Below are positions 48,077 to 57,311 of a stretch of 64,000 nt of DNA, piece after piece. The DNA comes from Chlorobiaceae bacterium (GTDB taxonomy: Bacteria > Bacteroidota > Chlorobiia > Chlorobiales > Chlorobiaceae), in the NCBI GenBank assembly GCA_013335405.1, contig JAAXVR010000004.1, positions 1 through 64,000 on the forward strand, read 5' to 3'. The notes beneath the pieces are model-generated. The model searched no databases, was not told the DNA's origin, and saw nothing but the letters and a program-made list of their open reading frames with translations. Within the stretch, counting starts at the first letter, position 1. Each line of letters starts with the position of its first letter. Both the position numbers and the translations under genes were made by a program.

Positions 48077-49138
48077 ATGAACAATCTCAAGGCAAATCAG
48101 ATCATCATCCTTTTTTTCGTCCTGTTCATATCGGCCATTTTTTTTGCCATGATCCGGTATTTTCTCATGGCGATTTTTCTGGCCGCCATTTTTTCAGCGC
48201 TTGCGATGCCGGTGTTCAACCGTTTCGAACGATGGCTGAGAGGGAAAAAAAATCTGAGTGCGGGTTTGACCATGTTTACCCTTCTCCTCATCGTTGTGCT
48301 GCCACTTGGGGCCGTCCTCGGTATTGTCGTCACACAGGCGGTCAAAATAAGCCGTATCGCGGTGCCATGGATCCAGCAGCAGCTTCCTGAGCCGACATTG
48401 TTCGACCAGCAGCTCAGGACCCTTCCTTTTTATGCCGATCTTGAAGTGTACAGGGAGCAGATTCTGCAGAAAGCCGGGGAAATAGCCGGCAAGATGGCTT
48501 CGGTCCTGCTTGGTTCACTCTCCACAATCACCTTTTCGGCGGTCACCGACCTGTTCCTGTTGTTTGTTTTCCTCTATACCATGTTTTTTTTCCTCAGGGA
48601 CGGCAGGAAGATTCTCGATAAAGTGCTCTCCTACCTCCCGCTGTCCATCTCGGATGAACAGCGTCTGCTCGGCAGGTTCATCTCGGTGACAAGGGCGACA
48701 CTGAAGGGAACGGTGGTCGTCGGCCTGGTGCAGGGGTCCCTTGCAGGAACGGCACTGCATATCGCCGGTATCGACAATGCCCTGTTCTGGGGCACCATCA
48801 TGTCTTTGCTTTCACTGATTCCCTTTGTGGGTTCTGCGCTGATCTGGTTTCCTTCGGTGCTTTACCTTGCAGCCACAGGTCAGTATATCCAGGCTGCCGG
48901 TGTTTTCATATTCTGCAGTGCCGTGGTCGGCCAGATCGACAATATTATCCGTCCCATCCTGATAGGGCGGGACACCCGCATGCATGAACTGCTGATTTTT
49001 TTCGGTACGCTCGGGGGGATTGCGCTGTTCGGCGTTTTCGGTTTTATCGTCGGACCGATCGTTGCGGCGCTTTTCATGACAGTATGGGAAATCTACGGAG
49101 AAACCTTCAGTGATTTTCTCCATGAAATCAAGAGCTGA
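48077..49138 (+). CDS. AI-2E family transporter (PerM-like permease)
   Basis: 353 residues with about eight membrane segments and a soluble middle domain at about 60-160. The C-terminal block GQIDNIIRPILIGRDTRMHELLIFFGTLGGIALFGVFGFIVGPIV is the family signature (TGQ2/PerM). Members export autoinducer-2 or other substrates or act as sodium/proton antiporters; the substrate here is unknown. A strong terminator follows. Confidence 0.9.
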   Translation: MNNLKANQIIILFFVLFISAIFFAMIRYFLMAIFLAAIFSALAMPVFNRFERWLRGKKNLSAGLTMFTLLLIVVLPLGAVLGIVVTQAVKISRIAVPWIQQQLPEPTLFDQQLRTLPFYADLEVYREQILQKAGEIAGKMASVLLGSLSTITFSAVTDLFLLFVFLYTMFFFLRDGRKILDKVLSYLPLSISDEQRLLGRFISVTRATLKGTVVVGLVQGSLAGTALHIAGIDNALFWGTIMSLLSLIPFVGSALIWFPSVLYLAATGQYIQAAGVFIFCSAVVGQIDNIIRPILIGRDTRMHELLIFFGTLGGIALFGVFGFIVGPIVAALFMTVWEIYGETFSDFLHEIKS

Positions 49139-49187
49139 CAGAGTCGATGATTCCGGAACGTTCAGCGGGTGGAGACAGATACTCGCT

Positions 49188-49226
49188 GAAAAAGGAAAGG
49201 CGGCCCGGGGCCGCCTTTCCTTTTTC
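49188..49226. terminator. Bidirectional terminator between the PerM-like gene and ndk
   Basis: AAAAAGGAAAGGCGGCCC (49189-49206) pairs with GGGCCGCCTTTCCTTTTT (49208-49225), a nearly loopless perfect palindrome of 18 bp arms; in practice the loop must open a few GC pairs. A and T runs at either end serve both convergent genes. Confidence 0.9.
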
Positions 49227-49242
49227 AATTTGCACGCTCCGC

Positions 49243-49665
49243 TCAGTCGACGCTGACGACTTCTTCGGCGGAGAAAAAGAAAGCGCCTTCGATGGAGGCA
49301 TTTTCTGCAGAGTCGGAGCCATGGATGATATTTTCACCCTTGCTGTCGGCATAGAGCTTGCGGACTGTTCCATCCGCTGCCTGGGCGGGATCGGTAGCAC
49401 CGATAAGGGTACGGAAATCGGAAACCGCATTGTCTTTTTCAAGGATCATCGGAACGCATGGGCCCGAAGACATGAATGCAACCAGTTCTCCGTAAAAAGG
49501 CCTTTCGCGGTGCACGGCATAGAACTCACCGGCGGTCTGTGTCGTAAGGCGGATTTTTTTCATGGCGACGATGCGGAAGCCTGCACGTTCGATTTTGTCG
49601 ATGACTGCGCCGATAAGCTGCTTGCGGACACAATCCGGTTTCAGGATGGTAAGCGTTCTCTCCAT
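49243..49665 (-). CDS. ndk: Nucleoside diphosphate kinase
   Basis: 140 residues from [13 protein letters not shown]. Makes NTPs from NDPs through a phosphohistidine. The catalytic His is in [21 protein letters not shown] and RPFYGEL are typical. The open frame continues upstream to 49824, but without support; the family length sets the start at 49665. Confidence 0.95.
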   Translation of the reverse strand: MERTLTILKPDCVRKQLIGAVIDKIERAGFRIVAMKKIRLTTQTAGEFYAVHRERPFYGELVAFMSSGPCVPMILEKDNAVSDFRTLIGATDPAQAADGTVRKLYADSKGENIIHGSDSAENASIEGAFFFSAEEVVSVD

Positions 49666-50222
49666 TGTAAGCATGTGTTTGTTGATAAAGTCCGAGCGAA
49701 GATACACAAAAGCAGGGGATAATGGAAACCCCTTCAGCGATTGCCCACCCTCCGGAATCTGCATGCCGGGACCAACATTTTGTTTCAGGATAAAGCGGTC
49801 CCTGCAGTTGGCGTGTTGCCGCATCTGTGCCTCATTGCCGGAATCGCGGGAAATCCGGAGTGCAACTATCGCGTGAGTATTGCGGGAGTATAATGCGCCA
49901 TCTCATGCACTGTGTATACAGCAAGAAAATTGAGCATGAGAGCGGAAAAAGCAATCCGACCTTCTCTTTTCCGGCGAACCGCCGGACCGCTCGAAAGGTC
50001 CGTCTGACCGATATGGCTGATCTTTTCGTACCGAATGTCCCCGGTAATCACCGTTTTCCGTTGCGTTGCGGATTGCACCGGTCACCTTACGGAGCGGAAA
50101 GGCGGATAAGCTTCAGATGTTGAATCAGGATAAAATTAATCTTATTTTGTGAAATTAATAACGCGGCATATACATTGCAATAAGTGAAATTCAACGGTAA
50201 CCATTTCAACTGAAACCCGGGA
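49666..50222. other. Divergent intergenic region, ndk to SDR gene
   Basis: 557 bases without a supported gene. Short open frames on both strands have no recognisable content or ribosome sites. The last 80 bases are A/T-rich and probably hold the promoter of the downstream SDR gene. Confidence 0.55.
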
Positions 50223-50930
50223 TTGAACACGTTGGACGGAAAAGTAGCGATCATAACCGGAGCATCCGGAAGCCTTGGCGCTGCGGCAGCCAGGATTTTC
50301 TTCAGGGAGGGGGTCCGTCTGGCGCTCGTGCATCTGCAGCATGGAGTGCCTCCTGAACTCGCCAATGCTCACGGGACCGTTCTTTCACTTGCGGTCGATC
50401 TTCAAAATCCGGAAGCTGCCGGGAACATGGTCGCTGAGGTCCTCCAGCGTTTCGGGAGGATCGATATCCTTGCCAATATCGCAGGGGGTTTTTCCATGGG
50501 AGAGGCCGTGCATGAGGTGTCGCACGAAACATGGGAACGGATGTTCTCGCTCAACGCCGGTACGCTGATCAATGCATGCAGGGCTGTTATCCCCGTCATG
50601 AGGAAACAGCGGTACGGAAAGATTGTCAATGTCGGGGCGCAATCCGCACAGACAGGCAAAGCCCTCATGGCGCCGTATATTGTTTCGAAATCTGCGGTGA
50701 TCAGGCTTACCGAATGCATGAATGAGGAGAACAGGGGTTTCGGCATCAATATCAATTGTGTCCTGCCCGGCACTATCGATACCCTGCAGAACAGGAGCCA
50801 GATGCCAGATGCCGATCGTTCGCTGTGGGCTTCTCCTGAAGCGATAGCCGAAGTCATCGCCTTTCTCGCATCTAATGCTTCGAGGGCACTGCATGGAGCA
50901 TCAGTTCCGGTTTCAGGCCCATGTGGTTGA
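50223..50930 (+). CDS. Short-chain dehydrogenase/reductase
   Basis: 235 residues. NAD(P)-binding GASGSLGAAAARIF near residue 13, NIAGGFS, catalytic Ser in VNVGAQSA and YxxxK in YIVSKSAV. The start is TTG at 50223 or 50232. The end SRALHGASVPVSGPCG is the typical C terminus. Substrate unknown; isolated gene. Confidence 0.88.
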   Translation: MNTLDGKVAIITGASGSLGAAAARIFFREGVRLALVHLQHGVPPELANAHGTVLSLAVDLQNPEAAGNMVAEVLQRFGRIDILANIAGGFSMGEAVHEVSHETWERMFSLNAGTLINACRAVIPVMRKQRYGKIVNVGAQSAQTGKALMAPYIVSKSAVIRLTECMNEENRGFGININCVLPGTIDTLQNRSQMPDADRSLWASPEAIAEVIAFLASNASRALHGASVPVSGPCG

Positions 50931-51001
50931 TTCTGATACGTAAAGTTTACCGGATATTTTATATGTTCTCATGATAAAAAAAGGGAGAAGCTTCGGCAGT
51001 C

Positions 51002-51928
51002 ATGAATATTTTCGATTCCATAACCGGTACGGTCGGCAATACCCCGCTTGTCAGGCTTCAGCGTCTCGCTGCAGACAGCTCTGCGACGGTGCTTGTCAAA
51101 CTCGAGTCGATGAACCCGCTGTCGAGCGTCAAGGACAGGATTGGAGTTGCCATGATCGAGGACGCCGAAAAGGCGGGCATGATCGGGCCGGGGACCGTCA
51201 TTATCGAGCCTACCAGCGGGAATACCGGTATAGCGCTCGCGTTTGCCTGCGCAGCCAAAGGGTACCGCCTGAAACTGGTCATGCCTGATACCATGAGCGT
51301 TGAAAGGCGTCGGCTGATGCAGATACTCGGTGCGGAGCTCGTGCTGACTGAAGGATCCGGAGGAATGTCTCTGGCAGTATCGGAAGCCGAGCGTCTGGCG
51401 GCATCCACACCGGGCAGCATCGTCCTGCAGCAGTTCCGTAACCCGTCGAACCCTGACGCTCATCGTCGGTCGACAGCCCTGGAGATATGGAATGATACCG
51501 GGGGGCAGATCGATGCGTTCGTTGCCGGAGTCGGGACAGGGGGGACCATAACCGGAGTCGGAGAAGTTTTGAAAGCCCGTCGTTCCGGTATAAAAATCAT
51601 TGCTGTCGAGCCTGCAGATTCTCCGGTGCTCTCCGGGGGCAAGTCGGGGCCTCACAGAATTCAGGGGATTGGAGCGGGTTTCGTTCCTGAAATCCTCAAC
51701 CGGGAGATCATCGACGAGGTGATTCCCGTCACGCATCAGGATGCCGGCCTGATGGCAAAAAGGCTGGCAGGAGAGGAGGGGATACTGTGCGGGATCTCTT
51801 CGGGCGCGGCCCTGAAAGCTGCCCTCGATGTTGCCGGTCGAAAGGAGATGGAAGGCAGGACAATCGTCGTCCTTCTTCCCGATAGCGGGGAACGTTATCT
51901 TTCCACCTGGCTTTTTGAAGGAATATGA
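51002..51928 (+). CDS. cysK: Cysteine synthase A
   Basis: 308 residues. Makes cysteine from O-acetylserine and sulfide. PLP lysine K44 in SSVKDRIG, PTSGNTGIALAFACAAKGY phosphate/substrate loop and GTGGTITGVGEVLK. It ends with TGA overlapping an in-frame ATG of the nifS frame (ATGA), suggesting translational coupling. In a sulfide-oxidising phototroph it feeds cysteine to NifS. Confidence 0.96.
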   Translation: MNIFDSITGTVGNTPLVRLQRLAADSSATVLVKLESMNPLSSVKDRIGVAMIEDAEKAGMIGPGTVIIEPTSGNTGIALAFACAAKGYRLKLVMPDTMSVERRRLMQILGAELVLTEGSGGMSLAVSEAERLAASTPGSIVLQQFRNPSNPDAHRRSTALEIWNDTGGQIDAFVAGVGTGGTITGVGEVLKARRSGIKIIAVEPADSPVLSGGKSGPHRIQGIGAGFVPEILNREIIDEVIPVTHQDAGLMAKRLAGEEGILCGISSGAALKAALDVAGRKEMEGRTIVVLLPDSGERYLSTWLFEGI

Positions 51929-51975
51929 CCAGTTTCCAATACGTTAATAGTCGTAAACGAACAAGAGAGAAGACA

Positions 51976-53181
51976 ATGGGGGACATGAAGGTTTATTTCG
52001 ATAACAACGCCACAACACCCATTCATCCCGAGGTGAAAAAGGAGTTGATCGCGGGAATGGAGATGTTCGGCAATCCTTCCAGCATGCATGCCTGGGGGCG
52101 TGAAGCGAGGGCTAACGTGGAAGACGCGCGCAGAAGAGTAGCCGGTTTCATCGGTGCCCATGAACACGAGATCGTTTTTGTCGGCAGCGGTTCCGAAGCG
52201 AACAACACCGTGCTCTCCCTTTTTGTCTGCGGCACCAGCCAGTGCATTCCCGGTACGAGAATGCGCAGCACCATAATTACGACCAGGATCGAGCACCCCT
52301 GTGTGCTCGAAACATCGGAATGCCTTGCCCACCGTGGTGCGAATGTCAGGTACCTCGATGTCGACAGCTACGGGAAAGTCGATCTTGACCAGCTTGAAAG
52401 CATGCTTGGTGACGATGTGGGGCTGGTATCGGTCATGATGGCCAACAACGAAATCGGTACGCTTCAGGACATCGAAACCATCACGAAGATGGTCCATGAG
52501 AAGGGTGCGTACATGCATACCGACGCCGTACAGGCGGTCGGGAAAGTTCCGGTGGACGTCCGGAAGCTCGGTGTGGATTTCCTTACCATGTCCGCTCACA
52601 AGATCTACGGCCCCAAAGGCGTGGGCGCGCTCTTTGTGAGGCAGGGCATCCCGTATTGTCCGCTTATCCGGGGAGGCCACCAGGAGCGGGGACGGCGCGC
52701 GGGGACTGAGAATACCCTCGGCATTCTCGGCCTCGGCAAAGCGGTTGAAATGCGTGCGCTCGAAATGGAAGCTGAAGAGAAGAAACTGCTCGAGCTGAAA
52801 AAGATCCTCAGGCATGGTATTGCCGAAAGGATCGACGATATCCGTTTCAACGGCCATCCCGAAGAGTCTCTTGCGGGAACCCTCAACGTTTCCTTTGCCG
52901 GCGCCGAAGGCGAGGCGATCCTTCTCTACCTCGATCTCGTGGGCATTGCCGTTTCGACCGGTTCCGCTTGCGCTTCAGGCTCGCTCGACCCCTCGCATGT
53001 GCTTCTGGCAACAGGCGTCGATGCTGAGACGGCTCACGGTTCCATCAGGATCAGCATGGGAAGGGAGAGCACTCTCTTTCAGGTGGAGTATCTGCTCGAA
53101 GTATTACCAGGAACAATTCAACGAATAAGAGATATGTCAACGGCATATATAAAAGGAGGATGTCATGTTGCAGGCAGGTGA
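51976..53181 (+). CDS. nifS: Cysteine desulfurase, NifS-type
   Basis: Supplies sulfur from cysteine for Fe-S clusters. 401 residues from MGDMKVYFDNNATTPIHPEV. PLP lysine is K209 in SAHKIYGPKG, and the active Cys332 lies in STGSACASGS. An upstream in-frame ATG at 51925 overlaps the cysK stop; the family start fits 51976. Its final 17 bases overlap nifU. NifS type by partner, not by a nif regulon. Confidence 0.94.
   Translation: MGDMKVYFDNNATTPIHPEVKKELIAGMEMFGNPSSMHAWGREARANVEDARRRVAGFIGAHEHEIVFVGSGSEANNTVLSLFVCGTSQCIPGTRMRSTIITTRIEHPCVLETSECLAHRGANVRYLDVDSYGKVDLDQLESMLGDDVGLVSVMMANNEIGTLQDIETITKMVHEKGAYMHTDAVQAVGKVPVDVRKLGVDFLTMSAHKIYGPKGVGALFVRQGIPYCPLIRGGHQERGRRAGTENTLGILGLGKAVEMRALEMEAEEKKLLELKKILRHGIAERIDDIRFNGHPEESLAGTLNVSFAGAEGEAILLYLDLVGIAVSTGSACASGSLDPSHVLLATGVDAETAHGSIRISMGRESTLFQVEYLLEVLPGTIQRIRDMSTAYIKGGCHVAGR
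53152..53159 (+). promoter_or_regulatory. Strong ribosome-binding site of nifU
   Basis: AAAGGAGG lies inside the end of nifS, six bases before the nifU ATG. It decides the nifU start at 53165 and allows strong initiation despite the gene overlap. Confidence 0.85.
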
Positions 53182-53776
53182 ATGGGCATATACGGAAAAG
53201 CTGAAGGAGCATTTCATGAGCCCCAGGAATATCCTGCAGGGAGATAATACCGATGATTTCGACGGTGTTGGTATGGAAGGCAACCTGCAGTGCGGCGACC
53301 AGATGCTGGTTGCGATAAAAGTGGATAAGGAAAAAGAGGTCATTACCGATTGCAAGTGGAAAACTTACGGATGTGCAAGCGCGATAGCGAGCACCTCCAT
53401 CCTTTCCGAGATGGTGAAGGGCATGACGCTTGAACAGGCGTTCCATGTTACACCCAAGGATGTGGTAAAGGAACTCGGTGGGCTGCCCGATCACAAGATC
53501 CACTGTTCCGTGCTCGGGGACAAGGCGCTGCGGGCTTCCATCAATAATTTCTACTCCCGCAATGGTATGGACGACAGGGTAAAGCAGGAACAGGCAACGA
53601 TCGTCTGCCAGTGCATGAATATCACGGACCATGATATCGAGGAAGCTGTTCTCGAGGGCGCAAGGAGTTATTATGAACTGCAGGAACGCACCAAGCTCGG
53701 CACGGTATGCGGACAGTGCAAGGATGAGGCGGAGGCGCTTCTGGAAAAATTCAAGCATATCCATTTCGGCGCATGA
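53165..53776 (+). CDS. nifU: NifU-type Fe-S scaffold, short form
   Basis: 203 residues. The N-terminal IscU-like scaffold has its three cluster cysteines in NLQCGDQM, YGCASAIAS and HKIHCSVLG. The following BFD-like [2Fe-2S] domain has VCQCMN and VCGQCKD. The C-terminal Nfu domain seen in full-length Azotobacter NifU (about 310 residues) is absent. Overlaps nifS, so the pair is translated together. A terminator follows. Confidence 0.93.
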   Translation: MLQAGEWAYTEKLKEHFMSPRNILQGDNTDDFDGVGMEGNLQCGDQMLVAIKVDKEKEVITDCKWKTYGCASAIASTSILSEMVKGMTLEQAFHVTPKDVVKELGGLPDHKIHCSVLGDKALRASINNFYSRNGMDDRVKQEQATIVCQCMNITDHDIEEAVLEGARSYYELQERTKLGTVCGQCKDEAEALLEKFKHIHFGA

Positions 53777-53811
53777 CTTTCGGGTATGCTGCAGGAACCG
53801 GCAGGACTTAC

Positions 53812-53842
53812 GGGGCGGCACGATGCCGCCCCTCTTTTTTTA
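53812..53842 (+). terminator. Terminator after nifU
   Basis: GGGGCGGCA (53812-53820) pairs with TGCCGCCCC (53824-53832) around CGA, followed by TCTTTTTTT. Ends the cysK-nifS-nifU transcript before miaB. Confidence 0.9.
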
Positions 53843-53960
53843 TTCCGGGGCCGTCTTCTCAGCGGTGCCGTGTTTGTATTCCGGCTCAGCCGAAGGGCTG
53901 TCCCGCCGTTGAGTTTTTATGCATCTTTCGTCATATTGTCGGAAAAGAAACCAGATACTC

Positions 53961-55295
53961 ATGAGCACCGGCGAGCAGAGAGCGATAACCTTTTATATCC
54001 ATACGTTCGGATGTCAGATGAATCAGGCCGATTCCGGCATTATCACAACCATCCTCCGGAATGAGGGATATCTGTCCGCCGCTTCCGAAGAGGATGCCGG
54101 CATCATCCTCCTCAACACCTGTGCGGTGAGGGAAAATGCCGTCGATCGCATCGAAAACTACCTCCAGCATCTCCAGGGGATGAAAAAAAGGAATAAAGGC
54201 CTGCTGGTAGGCGTAACCGGATGCATTCCCCAGTATCGGCGGGAGGAGATGTTCACTGTTTCACCGGCAATAGATTTCATTGCCGGGCCTGATACGTACA
54301 GGACCCTTCCTGCGCTTGTCGAGCAGGCGCAAAGAGGTGCCCGCCTTGCCGCGCTCGATTTCAATCCGGCGGAAATGTATGAAGGCATCGACCCCGGAAG
54401 GCAAGGTTCGACAAGTGCTTTCGTGCCAGTCATGCGCGGCTGCGACAACATGTGCGCGTTCTGTGTCGTGCCGTTCACCAGGGGCCGGGAGCGGAGTCAT
54501 GCGTTCAGTTCAGTTATCGGTGAAATCCGCGGCCTTGCGTTGTCAGGGTGCCGGGAAATCACCCTTCTCGGCCAGAATGTGAATTCATACCTCGATCCGG
54601 AAGAGGGGCGGGATTTCGCAGACCTGCTTGCTGCAGCAGGTCACGAGGCGCCCGATACGAGGATACGGTTCACCACTTCCCATCCCAAGGATATAAACGA
54701 GCGGCTGGTCAGCACTATCGCAGCTCACGGCAACATCTGCAATCATATCCACCTGCCGGTGCAGTCCGGCTCGAATGCCATGCTCGGCCTGATGAACAGG
54801 GGGCATTCCATTGAAGAGTACCGCGAGAAAATAGGGATGATCCGGTCAATCATTCCCGGAGTGGCGATATCGACCGATATCATCGCCGGGTTCTGCCGCG
54901 AAACCGAGGAAGACCATACGTCAACGCTCAGGCTGTTGTCCGACGTTCGGTTCGATTCCGCATTCATGTTTTTCTATTCGACAAGGCCGGGTACCCTTGC
55001 GGCAAGGACTCTTGCTGACGACGTGCCTGAAGCGCTGAAAAAAAGAAGGCTGCAGGAGATCATCGATCTTCAGAACGATATTTCCGCCGGTATTTACAGG
55101 GCGGAGATCGGAACGGTTGTCGAAGTACTTGCCGAATCCGAAAGCCGGCGTTCATCATCCCAGCTTATGGGAAGGACCGGAACCAACAGGGTCGTCGTGT
55201 TCGACCGTGAAGGCCATGAACCGGGAGACCTGGTGAGGGTAAGGATTACGGGTGCCACTTCCGCCACCCTTACCGGGGAAGCTGACCTTGCCTGA
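53961..55295 (+). CDS. miaB: tRNA-2-methylthio-N6-dimethylallyladenosine synthase
   Basis: 444 residues from [21 protein letters not shown]. Methylthiotransferase N-terminal cluster cysteines occur in [15 protein letters not shown] and TGCIPQ; the radical SAM site is [15 protein letters not shown] domain closes the protein ([12 protein letters not shown] to [15 protein letters not shown]). It modifies A37 of UNN-decoding tRNAs. A longer frame from 53919 is unsupported. Confidence 0.93.
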   Translation: MSTGEQRAITFYIHTFGCQMNQADSGIITTILRNEGYLSAASEEDAGIILLNTCAVRENAVDRIENYLQHLQGMKKRNKGLLVGVTGCIPQYRREEMFTVSPAIDFIAGPDTYRTLPALVEQAQRGARLAALDFNPAEMYEGIDPGRQGSTSAFVPVMRGCDNMCAFCVVPFTRGRERSHAFSSVIGEIRGLALSGCREITLLGQNVNSYLDPEEGRDFADLLAAAGHEAPDTRIRFTTSHPKDINERLVSTIAAHGNICNHIHLPVQSGSNAMLGLMNRGHSIEEYREKIGMIRSIIPGVAISTDIIAGFCRETEEDHTSTLRLLSDVRFDSAFMFFYSTRPGTLAARTLADDVPEALKKRRLQEIIDLQNDISAGIYRAEIGTVVEVLAESESRRSSSQLMGRTGTNRVVVFDREGHEPGDLVRVRITGATSATLTGEADLA

Positions 55296-55339
55296 ACGAT
55301 GGCCGGTTTCCGGAAATGAGCCATCAGGCGCTTCCGGGA

Positions 55340-55374
55340 ATCAGGAAGGGCTTCATCCTGATAGAAGTTTTTTT
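55340..55374 (+). terminator. Probable terminator after miaB
   Basis: ATCAGGA (55340-55346) pairs with TCCTGAT (55356-55362) and is followed by AGAAGTTTTTTTA. The stem is modest (7 bp), so confidence is moderate. Confidence 0.6.
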
Positions 55375-55457
55375 ATCTTGGGGTGTATTTGTAAATTAAT
55401 ACTTTGAATAATTAATGTTTAACATGCCCGATGCAGGGCAAAGAGAAGTAAAAAAGC

Positions 55458-56468
55458 ATGCCATCTGCCGCAAGACCTGGTTTTTCTGATAAAATGAGGG
55501 CCCATCTCGAGCTGCTCGATCCGGTGACATGGATCAGCTGTTTTCCATGCCTTGCAGGAGGTGTCATGGTTTCGGGCGCCATGAAGCCGACCCTGCACGA
55601 CTATTTTCTCCTCTTTGCCATTTTCCTGATGTTCGGTCCTTTAGGTACCGGGTTCAGCCAGTCGGTCAACGACTATTTCGACCTTGAGCTCGACAGGGTA
55701 AACGAGCCTACTCGTCCTATCCCGTCAGGGCGTCTCACCGAAAAGGAAGGTCTTCTGAACAGCATTGTCGTCCTTCTGCTCGCCATTGCCTCCGGCATTT
55801 TCATTTCACTTGAAATAGGCGGCCTGCGAGGCATGGTGATACTCGTATCAATTCTTTCGGCCCTCGTGGTTGCCTACATCTATTCCGCTCCCCCACTGAA
55901 GCTCAAGAAAAACATTCTCACTTCGGCACCGGCGGTCGGTTTTTCCTACGGCTTTGTCACCTTCATTTCCGCGAACGCCCTTTTCAGCGACATACGGCCC
56001 GAGGCAATCTGGCTTGCCAGCCTCAATTTCCTCATGGCCGTTGCGCTCATCATTCTCAACGATTTCAAGTCCGCTGCAGGCGACAGGAAAGGAGGGCTCA
56101 AGTCGCTGACGGTCATGATCGGTGCTCGAAATACGTTCCTCGTTTCCTTCCTGATCGTCGATCTTGTTTTCGGTGTGCTCGCCTATCTTTCATACACCTG
56201 GGGGTTTTCCGTGCCGCTGGTCCTCGTGCTTGTCGGGCTCCTGATCAACATCGTTCTCCAGGTCCAGATCCTCATCGATCCGAAGGGAGGCATATCATTC
56301 GTCAACAACGCAGTGAATGACGGCTTCGGCAATGCGATCGGGCACAGTGAAGTACAGGAGCACAACGCTTTTCTCAGGTTCCAGGTCATCAACAACATCC
56401 TCTTCCTTGTCAGCTTCCTCTTTGTTGCCGGTATGGTCGGGGTGCAATATCTGGAAGCGGCCGGTTGA
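55458..56468 (+). CDS. bchK: UbiA-family bacteriochlorophyll synthase, probably BchK
   Basis: 336 residues, about nine membrane segments. Prenyl-diphosphate motifs are NDYFDLELDRVNEPTRP (N71, D72, D75, D79) and NDFKSAAGDRKGG (D202, D209), as in ChlG/BchG/BchK enzymes that attach the isoprenoid tail to (bacterio)chlorophyllide. Green sulfur bacteria have three such genes. I recall that in Chlorobaculum tepidum bchK (BChl c synthase, farnesyl tail) lies beside nifS/nifU and near cruC, as here; that is why I favour BchK over BchG or ChlG. This relies on memory of gene order and was not checked. Confidence 0.75.
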   Translation: MPSAARPGFSDKMRAHLELLDPVTWISCFPCLAGGVMVSGAMKPTLHDYFLLFAIFLMFGPLGTGFSQSVNDYFDLELDRVNEPTRPIPSGRLTEKEGLLNSIVVLLLAIASGIFISLEIGGLRGMVILVSILSALVVAYIYSAPPLKLKKNILTSAPAVGFSYGFVTFISANALFSDIRPEAIWLASLNFLMAVALIILNDFKSAAGDRKGGLKSLTVMIGARNTFLVSFLIVDLVFGVLAYLSYTWGFSVPLVLVLVGLLINIVLQVQILIDPKGGISFVNNAVNDGFGNAIGHSEVQEHNAFLRFQVINNILFLVSFLFVAGMVGVQYLEAAG

Positions 56469-56588
56469 GCAGATTTCCGATTCCGCCGGGGGTTTTATGG
56501 AGGCTTCTCACCTGATGCAGTCAGTTTGGGAAGCGGCTTGACAGCAGGTTTTTTTTCAGGAATAACGCAACCTTAAAATACCAATGCC

Positions 56589-57302
56589 ATGGATACAGTT
56601 CAAGCAACCTTCTTTTCGCTCCCGGTAGTATGGCATAATGCACTGGTTACCCTCATGACCTTTGTTTATGTGTTCAGCGTTCCGCCTCTCATGGACTACC
56701 TGGTGACCAATCACGGTCTTCCGAGGGACATCAGCCGCAAGATCACCCATATCTGTGCCGGCTCCACGATCATTTTTCTTCCCCTCTTCATCGACGGACA
56801 CTGGTCTCAGTACCTCAACGTCGCTATTTTCGCTGTCTGGACGCTGCTGCTCGTCCAGAAGGGCCTTTTCGCCGCCGATGACGACCAGGCGGTGAAAACC
56901 ATGACCCGTACGGGGGACAAACGCGAACTGCTCAAAGGCACCCTCTATTTCGTGGTAGTCGCCATGATTTGCGGAACGCTCTACTACAAGCGTCTCGAGG
57001 GAGTTCTCGCCATGGCCGTTCTTGGCTGGGGAGACGGTCTGGCTCCGGTTATCGGGACCAGGTTCGGAAAAATGAAATACCACATTCTCAGCGACAAGAG
57101 TATCGAGGGAAGCCTTGCCTTTTTCGTCGGCAGCGTCGCTGCAGGGCTTTTCTTCGTGAAGCTTATTCTGCCTGAATCGTTCGATCCGCTCCAGATCATC
57201 GTCGTGTCACTTATCGCAACCGTTGTCGAAGGCGTGAGCCCCAAGGAGGTCGATAACCTTACCATACCTCTCGCGGTTATTCTCGCGCTGAGGTTTGTGT
57301 GA
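56589..57302 (+). CDS. Polyprenol kinase-like membrane protein (farnesol/phytol/dolichol kinase family)
   Basis: 237 residues with about seven membrane segments. SRKITHICAG near the N terminus (R-K-x-x-H) and the cytosolic block VLGWGDGLAPVIGTRFGKMKYHILSDKSIEGSLAFFVGS are the signature of the dolichol/phytol/farnesol kinase (CTP-dependent) group. The neighbour bchK needs an activated isoprenoid diphosphate, so salvage or re-activation of farnesol or phytol is a sensible role. That is inference from location; the family alone does not give the substrate. It lies 120 bases after bchK. Confidence 0.75.
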   Translation: MDTVQATFFSLPVVWHNALVTLMTFVYVFSVPPLMDYLVTNHGLPRDISRKITHICAGSTIIFLPLFIDGHWSQYLNVAIFAVWTLLLVQKGLFAADDDQAVKTMTRTGDKRELLKGTLYFVVVAMICGTLYYKRLEGVLAMAVLGWGDGLAPVIGTRFGKMKYHILSDKSIEGSLAFFVGSVAAGLFFVKLILPESFDPLQIIVVSLIATVVEGVSPKEVDNLTIPLAVILALRFV

Positions 57303-57311
57303 GATCTCTGC

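Noticed and set aside
49866..50078. Minus-strand frame containing HEMAH, reminiscent of a zinc-protease HExxH motif
   Set aside because: The frame is short, has no ribosome site, no transmembrane or flanking protease features, and the motif can occur by chance.
51976..53776. nifS-nifU considered as evidence of a nitrogenase cluster
   Set aside because: No nifHDK, nifB or regulatory nif genes are nearby; coupling with cysK suggests general Fe-S assembly.
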